From an uncultured Amylibacter sp. (GTDB taxonomy: Bacteria > Pseudomonadota > Alphaproteobacteria > Rhodobacterales > Rhodobacteraceae): a stretch of DNA of 15,041 bases. Below, piece by piece: positions 6,548 to 13,436 of the stretch. Positions within the stretch are counted from its first letter, which is position 1. Each line of letters starts with the position of its first letter. Under the pieces are notes generated by a model. That model was given only the letters and a program-made list of their open reading frames with translations, was not told the origin of the DNA and did not search any database. The stretch is taken from contig CALLAV010000269.1 of the NCBI GenBank assembly GCA_938001995.1, forward strand, positions 1 through 15,041, read 5' to 3'. The translations under genes were made by a program, and so were the position numbers.

Positions 6548-8431
6548 GTGGACCCAATTACCCTATCGACCGAAATGATCGTGGTTCTGGCTCTGCTCGG
6601 CTTTACGGTATTTTTGTTTGTCTCTGAAATCGTTCGTGTCGATCTTGCGGCCATCATTGTGATGGTGTTGCTCGGTGGCCTAAGCTATTTACCTGGCCTT
6701 GGTGGCTTGGCCGATATCAACCACCTGTTCGATGGTTTCGCGTCTAACGCGGTGATTTCGATCATCGCTGTTATGATCATTGGTGCGGGGCTTGATAAGA
6801 CGGGTTTGATGACCAAAGTCGCGGCGACCATCCTAAAATACGGCGGCACGACCGAAGGGCGCATCATCCCGATTATTTCTGGCACGGTAGGTGTGATTTC
6901 CAGCTTTATGCAGAACGTGGGCGCAGCCGCCCTGTTCCTGCCGGTGGTGTCGCGGATTTCATCGCGCACCAACATCGGCCTGTCGCGTTTGCTTATGCCT
7001 ATGGGCTTTTGTGCGATCCTTGGCGGTACGATGACAATGGTCGGCTCTTCGCCGCTGATCCTGCTTAATGACTTGATCATTGCCACAAACGTCGATTTGC
7101 CTGCGGATCAACAGATGCAAACCTTTGGGCTGTTTTCAGTGACGCCCATTGGCTTGGCGCTTGTTGTAACGGGCATTCTCTATTTCATGTTGTTTGGGCG
7201 TTGGGTTCTGCCTGGTGAAACATCCAAGGGCGACGCGGCTTCAGGTCAGTCCATGAACGAATACCTCAAACGGCTTTACGGTCTGAAAGCCGACATCGTC
7301 GAGGTCGAAGTGCCAGAGGGCAACATCCTGCTAGGCCAATCATTTAACGATCTGATGGACGTGCACCACATGTACATCATCGGCTCCTATTTCAAAGGCC
7401 AACGCTGGATTTCCCCTGTTGTGGAAACTGAAATCACCACACCGTGTCGCCTGGCCATTCTAGGCCGCAAAAAAGTGATTGAGGAAATGGCCGATATTTA
7501 CGGTCTGAACATTCTTCCCGAACTCGACATTTTCGCGGAAGAGTTCGCGCCGACCAAGTCAGGTGTCGCAGAAATCGTGATTCCGCCCGATAGCCAAGTG
7601 ATCGGCAAAACCGCCCAAGACCTCGCGCTGCGCAAGACCTACGGCGTGTCCATGTTGGCGATTCACCGCGGCGAAGACACCTTTAGCCATGTGGAAACCG
7701 AAGACCACGAAGCCACGCGTATCGGTCGTGTTCCGTTCCGCGCAGGGGATACATTGGTCATCCACGCGCAGTGGGAAAACCTCACACGGATCAACAAAGA
7801 CAAGAACTTCGTCGTCGTGACATCCGATTTCCCACAAGAAGAGTTGCGCCCGCAAAAAGTGTCTTGGGCGCTGTTGTTCTTTGCCATCGCTGTCGGTTTG
7901 ATCTTGTTTACAGACGTACGCCTGTCGCTGTGTCTGTTGGTTGGTGCTGCGGGGATGATCGTGACCAAGGTCCTTGATATCGACGAAGCCTATCGCGCTG
8001 TAGGGTGGAATACCGTTTTCCTTTTGGCCTCGCTTATTCCGCTTGGCCAAGCGGTGCAAAGCACAGGAACCGCCGAATGGATCGCCCAAGGGATTCTGTC
8101 TGTTCTTGACGGGTGGCCGATCTGGGCGCTGCAAGCGGGTGTTGCGATCCTTGCGACGATCTTCACGCTTGTGATGTCGAATGTAGGGGCCACTGTTCTG
8201 CTGGTTCCGCTCGCCGTGTCCATCGCCATTGCCGCTGGTGGCGATCCTGCAATCTTTGCCATGACCGTGGCGATTTCGACCTCGAACTCTTTCCTGATCC
8301 CAACACACCAAGTGAACGCCTTGATCATGGGTCCTGCGGGCTACCGCGTGGTGGATTTTGTGCGCACGGGCGGGGTGATGACGATCCTATTCCTCATCGT
8401 GTCCATGTTCATGATGAACGTGGTTTTCTAG
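6548..8431 (+). CDS. SLC13-family permease with TrkA-C (RCK_C) domains
   Basis: A 627-residue inner-membrane transporter of the divalent anion:Na+ symporter (DASS/SLC13, COG0471) type. The N-terminal membrane half covers about residues 10-225. A soluble insert of about 240-420 looks like two TrkA-C domains (for example EVEVPEGNILLGQSFNDL and EIVIPPDSQVIGKTAQDL), and a second membrane half runs from about 430 to the end. The two halves carry matching signatures, QNVGAAALFLP (122-132) and SNVGATVLLVP (from 544), consistent with the inverted-repeat fold. GTG 6548 is preferred over TTG 6542 because AAAGG (6534-6538) is nine bases before it. The substrate (sulfate, dicarboxylate or other anion) cannot be read from sequence. 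It ends four bases before the stop of the convergent helicase gene. Confidence 0.88.
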   Translation: MDPITLSTEMIVVLALLGFTVFLFVSEIVRVDLAAIIVMVLLGGLSYLPGLGGLADINHLFDGFASNAVISIIAVMIIGAGLDKTGLMTKVAATILKYGGTTEGRIIPIISGTVGVISSFMQNVGAAALFLPVVSRISSRTNIGLSRLLMPMGFCAILGGTMTMVGSSPLILLNDLIIATNVDLPADQQMQTFGLFSVTPIGLALVVTGILYFMLFGRWVLPGETSKGDAASGQSMNEYLKRLYGLKADIVEVEVPEGNILLGQSFNDLMDVHHMYIIGSYFKGQRWISPVVETEITTPCRLAILGRKKVIEEMADIYGLNILPELDIFAEEFAPTKSGVAEIVIPPDSQVIGKTAQDLALRKTYGVSMLAIHRGEDTFSHVETEDHEATRIGRVPFRAGDTLVIHAQWENLTRINKDKNFVVVTSDFPQEELRPQKVSWALLFFAIAVGLILFTDVRLSLCLLVGAAGMIVTKVLDIDEAYRAVGWNTVFLLASLIPLGQAVQSTGTAEWIAQGILSVLDGWPIWALQAGVAILATIFTLVMSNVGATVLLVPLAVSIAIAAGGDPAIFAMTVAISTSNSFLIPTHQVNALIMGPAGYRVVDFVRTGGVMTILFLIVSMFMMNVVF

Positions 8432-8435
8432 CCAG

Positions 8436-9959
8436 CTACTCCGCGTCTGGCGATTGCGCTTCCAGCTCCAACACAGGGGCGGGAACAGATTTCAAATCCT
8501 CGATCCCTAGCGGTGCTTCTGGTTTGGCCAGCATATACCGCGTAATCCACAACAACCGCTGCTCTGCCCGCGTGATCGCCACATAAGCCAGCCGTTTCCA
8601 CAACGCGATGCCCGCTTCGGTGCGCCCTGCCCGACTGGCCGCATAAATGTCTGGCGCAAACACCTGAACATCAGTCCATTGAGACCCTTGCGCCTTGTGG
8701 ATCGTACAGGCTGCGCCATGCACAAAGGCTGCGCCCATGCGTGCCGCGGACGGTATAAACGGCTCTTCTTCGCCTGGCATCTCAATTTTGATGATCGTCG
8801 CCGCAGACACTTGCGGATCCTCTGCCCCCACCACATGCAGGCGCGAAAACCCAGGCTTGCGCCCTTCACTGAGGTAAACCGCCTGCGCCCCTTTGATGAG
8901 GCCCCGAGCCTCTAAATCAATGCGCTTTTTGCGGTGCTTCATGGGCAATTCAATCCCATCGCAAATCAAAGGTTCGCCTGGCAACAGCATTTCGGCAGGT
9001 GCGCCGTAGGCTGCGCGGAAGGCATGAATTAACCTGATCCGCGTTGCATTGCGCCAGACCAAAACAGGCGCACGCGCCATTGCGGCGGCATCCACACGCG
9101 GAGCAACCACGACGCGGTCATCTTTTTGCGCGGCCTCTTCGATCATCTTTTCAAAGTGGTGGAATTCCAACTGCGGATCGGCCAAAGCGTGGGCCAAGTC
9201 TAAGATCGGATTGTCATCTGCTTGGCGGTGCACGCGGCTTAGAACCAGCTTACGCCCCTCAGGCAAACCATCAAACGCCATTGAGCCTGACTGCCCCACT
9301 GGGGCCAACTGTGCGGGGTCGCCAAACAGGATCAGCGTCGAAAAAATCTCCTGCAAATCCTCTAGCTGCTTGTCATCGAGCATAGAGGCTTCGTCCACAA
9401 ATCCCACATCCAAGGCTTCTTCGCGCCGCTTCCAGCCGATAATGAAATCCGACCCGCGCAGCCCCGCCACTGCCAAAGCACCGGGAACCGACTTGTTGGT
9501 TTGAAAGAATGCAAACGCCCGATCCAGAGCCACATCTGTCAGCCCTTCGATGTCCGGCTTTTCAGCGTTCCCCGCCAGCCATTCAGCGATTTTTTCATAT
9601 TCGGGGTCGTACATCGGCGTGTACAAAATACGATGAATCGTGGTCGCCGCCACGCCCCGATTGCGCAAAACAGAGGCCGCTTTGTTGGTCGGTGCTAAAA
9701 TCGCCAAAGTGCGGCGATCCTTGCGGGCTTTGCCCTCGTAATCACCACTAATTGTGTCGACACCCGCATCTGTCAGCGCCTCGCCCAATTTGGCCAGCAG
9801 CATCGTTTTACCTGACCCCGCCTTACCCAGAACGGCCAAGGTTTGCTGTTTGCCGTCAGATTCTGGCAACAAAAGCGCATCATCCAGATCAATACCAGCC
9901 GCCTTTAAAACATCCGCAACCGCGTCATAGGCACTGGCTTGGTCTTCTGAGAATTTCAT
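8436..9959 (-). CDS. Stand-alone RecD-like superfamily 1 DNA helicase
   Basis: A 507-residue AAA/SF1 helicase of the RecD/Dda type. In order: Walker A GKAGSGKT (45-52), motif Ia APTNKAA (89-95), Walker B/DExx VDEAS (188-192), motif III FGDPAQLAPVGQSG (212-225), motif IV-like VHRQ (243-246), and a UvrD-like C-terminal part with TIHKAQGSQW and LAYVAITRAEQRLLW (motifs V and VI). It lacks the long N-terminal region of RecD2 and shows no recB/recC neighbours, so it is not the RecD of RecBCD. It probably acts as a 5'-to-3' helicase in DNA repair or replication, by family resemblance. Start ATG 9959 has no clear ribosome binding site. It lies 67 bases downstream of luxI in the same direction, with no obvious terminator between. 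Confidence 0.87.
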   Translation of the reverse strand: MKFSEDQASAYDAVADVLKAAGIDLDDALLLPESDGKQQTLAVLGKAGSGKTMLLAKLGEALTDAGVDTISGDYEGKARKDRRTLAILAPTNKAASVLRNRGVAATTIHRILYTPMYDPEYEKIAEWLAGNAEKPDIEGLTDVALDRAFAFFQTNKSVPGALAVAGLRGSDFIIGWKRREEALDVGFVDEASMLDDKQLEDLQEIFSTLILFGDPAQLAPVGQSGSMAFDGLPEGRKLVLSRVHRQADDNPILDLAHALADPQLEFHHFEKMIEEAAQKDDRVVVAPRVDAAAMARAPVLVWRNATRIRLIHAFRAAYGAPAEMLLPGEPLICDGIELPMKHRKKRIDLEARGLIKGAQAVYLSEGRKPGFSRLHVVGAEDPQVSAATIIKIEMPGEEEPFIPSAARMGAAFVHGAACTIHKAQGSQWTDVQVFAPDIYAASRAGRTEAGIALWKRLAYVAITRAEQRLLWITRYMLAKPEAPLGIEDLKSVPAPVLELEAQSPDAE

Positions 9960-10026
9960 GGGTCGGGTCCGGTTCAGATCATGTTCGCAACCTTACCCCA
10001 GCCCCCTAGAAACCTGAACGCAATAA

Positions 10027-10674
10027 TTACCCTGCCATGGATTTCTGTGCCATCGGGCGCGGCATGCCAAAGGCACGGTCGATCCACAAAGCGGACAAGT
10101 CGGGCGCAACGCCCGCTTTGGTGCATAACGTTTGGCGAATATCCTCGGAAAACTCCCACAAGCCAACGGATACGCGCGAGCGCCCTTCGCCACTGGAACC
10201 GAGGACGTCTGGTGACCAACCAAGCGCGCGATAAATTCGCACCATACGCGCATCAAAAACGCCAACGGCGTGCTTTAGACCGAATTTGATACCAATTTCA
10301 CATCCCGCCAACATGACCGCCGCAGACACGCGGCCTGCCTGATCGTCCACATTCGGAGACAAGCAAAACCGCGTGCTTTCCCAAATCAGCGGGCTCGAAA
10401 TGTCACCACCTGTGATATCTTTGAAATGATCATTGGTCATGCACGGCCCCGTTGTCGGCAGCGCGCGCATGGACCCGCCGTGGCGGCCATCTGGCAGTTC
10501 CCAAATCACATAAAGCGGGTTCATTTCGTCGTATTCGTCGCGCTCTTCACCGTAAACATCCACGCTTACATCCCAGCCCAAACGCTCTGAAAACTGTACC
10601 GCGCGGTCGCGAAACATTGCGTTTTTCAGAATGGGTTTTGTGTTCAATTCGTCAGCGTAAAGGTAGTGCAACAT
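10027..10674 (-). CDS. luxI: Acyl-homoserine-lactone synthase (LuxI family)
   Basis: LuxI-type enzymes make N-acyl-homoserine lactone signals from S-adenosylmethionine and acyl-ACP. This 215-residue protein has the invariant set: R24 and F28 in RDRAVQF, W34 in RLGW, D46 and D49 in RDEYD, R70 in GSMRALPTTGP, F84, and E99/R102 in WESTRFC. The later segment GVFDARMVRIYRALGWSPDVLG is typical of roseobacter LuxI proteins. N52 stands where Asp is common (MNPLYVI). GGAG on the minus strand (10682-10685) is seven bases upstream of ATG. It lies 178 bases downstream of luxR in the same direction and probably has its own regulated promoter in that gap. The acyl chain cannot be predicted with confidence. 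Confidence 0.96.
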   Translation of the reverse strand: MLHYLYADELNTKPILKNAMFRDRAVQFSERLGWDVSVDVYGEERDEYDEMNPLYVIWELPDGRHGGSMRALPTTGPCMTNDHFKDITGGDISSPLIWESTRFCLSPNVDDQAGRVSAAVMLAGCEIGIKFGLKHAVGVFDARMVRIYRALGWSPDVLGSSGEGRSRVSVGLWEFSEDIRQTLCTKAGVAPDLSALWIDRAFGMPRPMAQKSMAG

Positions 10675-10738
10675 GGATGTGCTCCGTCAGGATACAATCG
10701 CGTCGCACGTGCATTTTTGATGCGTCAGCCGCAACACG

Positions 10739-10752
10739 ATCTGGTTTCAGAT
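10739..10752. promoter_or_regulatory. Inverted repeat upstream of luxI, possible LuxR site
   Basis: ATCTG (10739-10743) and CAGAT (10748-10752) are perfect arms around GTTT. The site is about 65-78 bases upstream of the luxI ATG, a position compatible with an activator bound just ahead of a -35. It keeps the CTG/CAG dyad of lux/tra boxes but is shorter than the usual 18-20 bases, so the assignment is tentative. Confidence 0.35.
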
Positions 10753-10780
10753 GTATTGCGCTGACCCTTGCGGCGGCAGG

Positions 10781-10823
10781 GTTAACAAATGATCGCCGTA
10801 CGCCTTGGTCCGACTTTGTTAAC
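10781..10823. repeat. Long-spaced inverted repeat GTTAACAAA/TTTGTTAAC
   Basis: GTTAACAAA (10781-10789) and TTTGTTAAC (10815-10823) are perfect 9-base arms, centres 34 bases apart. Each contains GTTAAC, resembling CtrA half-sites. They lie between luxR and luxI. Confidence 0.35.
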
Positions 10824-10852
10824 GATTTGAAAAGCCTTGCAGGCCGTAAATT

Positions 10853-11566
10853 TTAAAGGTGAATAAGCCCTTGCGCCAAGGCTTTAGCCACAGCATGCGT
10901 GGTGTTTGCAGCGCCCAGTTTGAAGCGCGCACTCTCGATGTAAACACGCAACGTGTGTTCCGAGATTTTCAAATGCTCCGCCGCACGGCCACGATTCATT
11001 CCCGCCCCAAGCAAACGCAACGCATCCGTTTCCCGCGGTGACAAGGACACGTATTCCGTTTCTTCCTCGATGTTTTCAAGCGTGCGCACAGCGGCATGCA
11101 GGTAATGTCCGATCAACAACAAGTCCGACATCCAGTTCGCCAGAAACTTTGACCATTCTTCATCCGAACAGGTGTGGCTCAGCGAAAACAACGAAAACTC
11201 GCCATGCGGGCCACGGATCGGGACGGACACACCTTGGTTGCCAACACCACCATCGAGAGCTTCAAGGAAAAAGCGTCGTGCAGGTTTCTTTTCCCATGAC
11301 AGGGATTTCCAGCTGTATGGGTTGAACCGCTGAAACGCACTAAGGACCACGGGATCAATGCGATACAGCTCTTCCTTTTCGTAGTGCTCGGCCCAATCTT
11401 CGTCATACGTGGCGAGCGCGTAAGGATCCCCTTCGCTGTTTACGGAATGGTAGATCACATGGTTGACTTGGAATATATCGCGCAGCCCAGCCACAACCTG
11501 GTTGAGCTCGACAAGTGTTTTACATTGCTCCACGCGTTCCAGGAACGCTTCCATTTGGCTTTGCAT
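10853..11566 (-). CDS. luxR: LuxR-family quorum-sensing transcriptional regulator
   Basis: A 237-residue LuxR-type regulator. The N-terminal autoinducer-binding domain (about 15-165) keeps the diagnostic ligand residues W58, Y62, D71-P72 and an aromatic near W86, plus GNQGVSVPIRGPHGEFSLFSLS, which matches the conserved core of AHL receptors. The C-terminal GerE helix-turn-helix (about 174-235) contains LSPRETDALRLLGAGM with the conserved Glu, and KISEHTLRVYIESARFKLGA as recognition region. The presence of the AHL pocket and an adjacent luxI argue for a true AHL receptor, not a solo. ATG 11566 has GGAG four bases upstream (slightly close); ATG 11554 is an alternative. Its start lies inside the preceding small gene, overlapping by 47 bases in another frame, so its translation is probably coupled. 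Confidence 0.94.
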   Translation of the reverse strand: MQSQMEAFLERVEQCKTLVELNQVVAGLRDIFQVNHVIYHSVNSEGDPYALATYDEDWAEHYEKEELYRIDPVVLSAFQRFNPYSWKSLSWEKKPARRFFLEALDGGVGNQGVSVPIRGPHGEFSLFSLSHTCSDEEWSKFLANWMSDLLLIGHYLHAAVRTLENIEEETEYVSLSPRETDALRLLGAGMNRGRAAEHLKISEHTLRVYIESARFKLGAANTTHAVAKALAQGLIHL

Positions 11567-11723
11567 TTTGCTCCGAAACGACGGTTTGAGACGCCTTAAC
11601 AGTTAACTCTGTCACCGCGATATGGATCGTGTCATCAAGTTGCTCTGCCAACTCTGCCAAGTCGTTTTTTACGGCAAAGTTCCGTAGGTCTTGAAGCACG
11701 TCGATCATCCATTCTTGGGACAT
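11520..11723 (-). CDS. 67-residue small protein preceding luxR
   Basis: A short acidic protein of unknown function. MSQEWMIDVLQDLRNFAVKN followed by DLAELAEQLDDTIHIAVTEL predicts two helices in the first 45 residues, with a polar, probably disordered tail. I recall similar 50-70-residue hypothetical proteins beginning with an EW-I-x-DVL-x-DL pattern and containing LAEQLDDT next to luxR genes in roseobacters, but could not search. The start is supported by GAGG on the minus strand (11730-11733), six bases before ATG. It overlaps luxR by 47 bases in a different frame and is the first gene of the quorum-sensing operon. No DNA-binding motif, Cys pair or signal peptide is visible. A role in modulating LuxR or LuxI is only suggested by position. 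Confidence 0.78.
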   Translation of the reverse strand: MSQEWMIDVLQDLRNFAVKNDLAELAEQLDDTIHIAVTELTVKASQTVVSEQNAKPNGSVPGTRGAM

Positions 11724-11742
11724 ATGAAGCCTCGTTTACAAA

Positions 11743-11760
11743 GGTTAACAGAATATTAAC
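11743..11760 (-). promoter_or_regulatory. CtrA-type box upstream of the small ORF-luxR operon
   Basis: On the minus strand the site reads GTTAATATTCTGTTAACC, a TTAA-N7-TTAACC arrangement matching the alphaproteobacterial CtrA consensus (TTAA-N7-TTAAC). It is about 20 bases upstream of the small-protein ATG and directly upstream of that gene's ribosome binding site, so it would overlap the promoter or the start of the transcript. In roseobacters CtrA and quorum sensing are known to be linked, as in Dinoroseobacter shibae, which makes the site plausible. Confidence 0.6.
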
Positions 11761-11832
11761 ACAACTTTAGCAAGAAAATTGTACCATCCACAATTCGCCG
11801 CTGCACATTAGCCATTTCTGGTGAGGACAATG

Positions 11833-11857
11833 TGTATATACATTTGTTTATAAACAA
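11833..11857. promoter_or_regulatory. Two adjacent perfect AT-rich palindromes
   Basis: TGTATATACA (11833-11842) and TTGTTTATAAACAA (11844-11857) are both perfect palindromes, one base apart, in an AT-rich stretch 110-134 bases upstream of the small-protein gene. They read as operators for one or two dimeric regulators; centres are 13 bases apart. They are outside the ccr terminator. Confidence 0.5.
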
Positions 11858-11889
11858 TAAAAACTTAAGGTAGAGTGGCGGGAAAGCAC

Positions 11890-11924
11890 AAAAAAGCCCA
11901 CGCAAAGGGTTCTTTGCGTGGGCT
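11890..11924 (-). terminator. Rho-independent terminator of ccr
   Basis: Perfect 13-base arms at 11895-11907 and 11912-11924 surround a four-base loop. On the minus strand the stem is followed by TTTTTT (complement of 11890-11895). It starts about 20 bases after the ccr stop. Confidence 0.93.
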
Positions 11925-11944
11925 AATAGTTTTTGGCTATGGGC

Positions 11945-13225
11945 TTAGAATTTAGCTTTACTCGCCTCTAAGGTATCCTCAAACGTGGTTAGACCCGTCT
12001 TTGTCGCACTGACCAGAACGGACATGTTGCCCGGCTTATGTTCGTTGTTCAGCATCTTGGTGTGCGCTTCTGGAATGTCATTCCATTCGAACACCTCGGA
12101 CATACATGGGTCCAAACGCTCTTCTAGCATCAATTGGTTCGCCGCAGACGCCTGCGCAAGGTGGGCAAAGTGAGAGCCCTGAACCCGCTTTTGGTGCATC
12201 CAAAGATAGCGCGCATCCATTGTCAGGTTAAAGCCAGACGTGCCCGCACAGATTACAACCATGCCGCCCTTTTTGACCACAAACACAGACACAGGAATCG
12301 TTGCTTCGCCCGGGTGTTCAAACACCATGTCGACATTGTTGCCTTTGCCCGTGATGTCCCAAATTGCCTTGCCGAACTTGCGCACTTCGCCGAACCATTC
12401 TTTATATTCGTCGGTGTTCACGGTCGGCATTTGGCCCCAGCAATTGAAATCTTTGCGGTTCAGAACGCCTTTTGCGCCCAGACCCATCACAAAATCCCGT
12501 TTGCTTTCATCCGAAATAACGCCAATCGCGTGCGCACCGGCCTGTTTGGCCAATTGGATCGCATAGGACCCCAGACCGCCAGACGCGCCCCAGACCAGAA
12601 CCGTTTGACCCGGCTTCAATTCGTGTGGCGCGTGGCCAAACAACATACGGTAGGCGGTTGCCAATGTCAGCGTGTAACAGGCCGCTTCTTCCCATGTCAG
12701 GTGCTGTGGGCGGCGCATCAATTGCTGCGCTTGAACGGTGGTAAACTGCGCGAAAGACCCGTCAGGTGTTTCATAGCCCCAAATCCGCTGGCTTGGCGAA
12801 TGCATCGGGTCGCCACCGTTACAATGTTCGTCGTCGCCGTCGTCTTGGTTACAGTGGATAACCACTTCATCGCCGACTTTCCAGTTTTTGACTTTGTCAC
12901 CTACAGCCCAAACAATCCCAGACGCGTCGGAACCCGCGATGTGAAAGGGTGCTTTGTGTACGTCAAACGGGCTGATCGGCACGCCAAGGCCCGCCCAAAC
13001 GCCGTTGTAGTTCACACCAGCGGCCATAACGAAGACTAGCACTTCGTTGCTGTCTGGTTTCACCACATCAACGACTTCGACCTCGAACGCTTTGTCAGGG
13101 TTACCATGACGTTCGCGGCGGATGGTCCACGCGTACATCTGTTCAGGCACATGGCCCATTGGGGGGATTTCACCAACCTCATAGAGGTCTTTTTGTGGTG
13201 CATCATAACCAGTATCAAGGGCCAT
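11945..13225 (-). CDS. ccr: Crotonyl-CoA carboxylase/reductase
   Basis: Ccr reduces crotonyl-CoA with NADPH while fixing CO2 to give (2S)-ethylmalonyl-CoA, the key step of the ethylmalonyl-CoA pathway for acetate and related substrates. At 426 residues it has family length in the medium-chain dehydrogenase/reductase fold. Visible signatures: VNYNGVWAGLG (N74), an insertion rich in Asp, Cys and Gly (HCNQDDGDDEHCNGGDP) typical of Ccr, LTWEEAACYTLTLATAYRML, the NADPH-binding VLVWGASGGLGS, and QGSHFAHLAQ, whose His corresponds, as I recall, to a CO2-positioning residue. AGGAGA precedes ATG by a normal distance. It is followed by a strong terminator and preceded by about 160 bases of regulatory sequence, so it is probably transcribed alone. 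Confidence 0.97.
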   Translation of the reverse strand: MALDTGYDAPQKDLYEVGEIPPMGHVPEQMYAWTIRRERHGNPDKAFEVEVVDVVKPDSNEVLVFVMAAGVNYNGVWAGLGVPISPFDVHKAPFHIAGSDASGIVWAVGDKVKNWKVGDEVVIHCNQDDGDDEHCNGGDPMHSPSQRIWGYETPDGSFAQFTTVQAQQLMRRPQHLTWEEAACYTLTLATAYRMLFGHAPHELKPGQTVLVWGASGGLGSYAIQLAKQAGAHAIGVISDESKRDFVMGLGAKGVLNRKDFNCWGQMPTVNTDEYKEWFGEVRKFGKAIWDITGKGNNVDMVFEHPGEATIPVSVFVVKKGGMVVICAGTSGFNLTMDARYLWMHQKRVQGSHFAHLAQASAANQLMLEERLDPCMSEVFEWNDIPEAHTKMLNNEHKPGNMSVLVSATKTGLTTFEDTLEASKAKF

Positions 13226-13305
13226 CGTCTGTCTCCTGTTGTAAATACGCGCATCCGTGAATCACCCCCACGGACCTTATTGATGATAAATGCCGCGTCG
13301 CAGCA

Positions 13306-13363
13306 AATTGCGCAAGAGCAATAATGTAATAAAATGTCGCACTTGAGCGAAATTTAATTGCGC
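13306..13363 (-). promoter_or_regulatory. Upstream region of ccr with repeated AATTGCGC
   Basis: The octamer AATTGCGC occurs at 13306-13313 and 13356-13363, exactly 50 bases apart, in the AT-rich gap upstream of ccr. The first copy lies within GCAAATTGCGCAA, whose TTGCGCAA core is a palindrome. Short-chain acyl-CoA regulators of this group (PccR/ScfR-like) bind TTTGCAAA-type sites, so a regulatory role is possible but unproven. Confidence 0.3.
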
Positions 13364-13388
13364 GGCCAATTTTCCGACCTTCAAAACC

Positions 13389-13417
13389 AAAAAACGCGCC
13401 CAAATGGACGCGTTTTT
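13389..13417 (-). terminator. Rho-independent terminator of ppaC
   Basis: AAAAACGCG (13390-13398) pairs with CGCGTTTTT (13409-13417), with an inner CC/GG pair (13399-13400, 13406-13407) and one bulged A. On the minus strand it is followed by TTTTTT and lies 20 bases after the ppaC stop. Confidence 0.88.
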
Positions 13418-13436
13418 CGCAAATCTGTCAGGTTTC

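Noticed and set aside
7559..8311. 250-codon minus-strand frame inside the SLC13 gene
   Set aside because: Low-complexity polar and basic translation with no motif; explained by the codon pattern of the real gene.
9973..10018. GTTCAG/CTGAAC inverted arms between luxI and the helicase gene
   Set aside because: Six-base arms about 34 bases apart without a T run; not convincing as a terminator or operator.
10705..10712. GCACGTGC palindrome in the luxI leader
   Set aside because: Eight-base GC-rich palindromes are frequent by chance and it is not placed with another signal.
12134..13039. 301-codon plus-strand frame opposite ccr
   Set aside because: It is the complement of a certain gene with strong codon bias. 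The translation is rich in His, Arg and Phe and shows no family signature.
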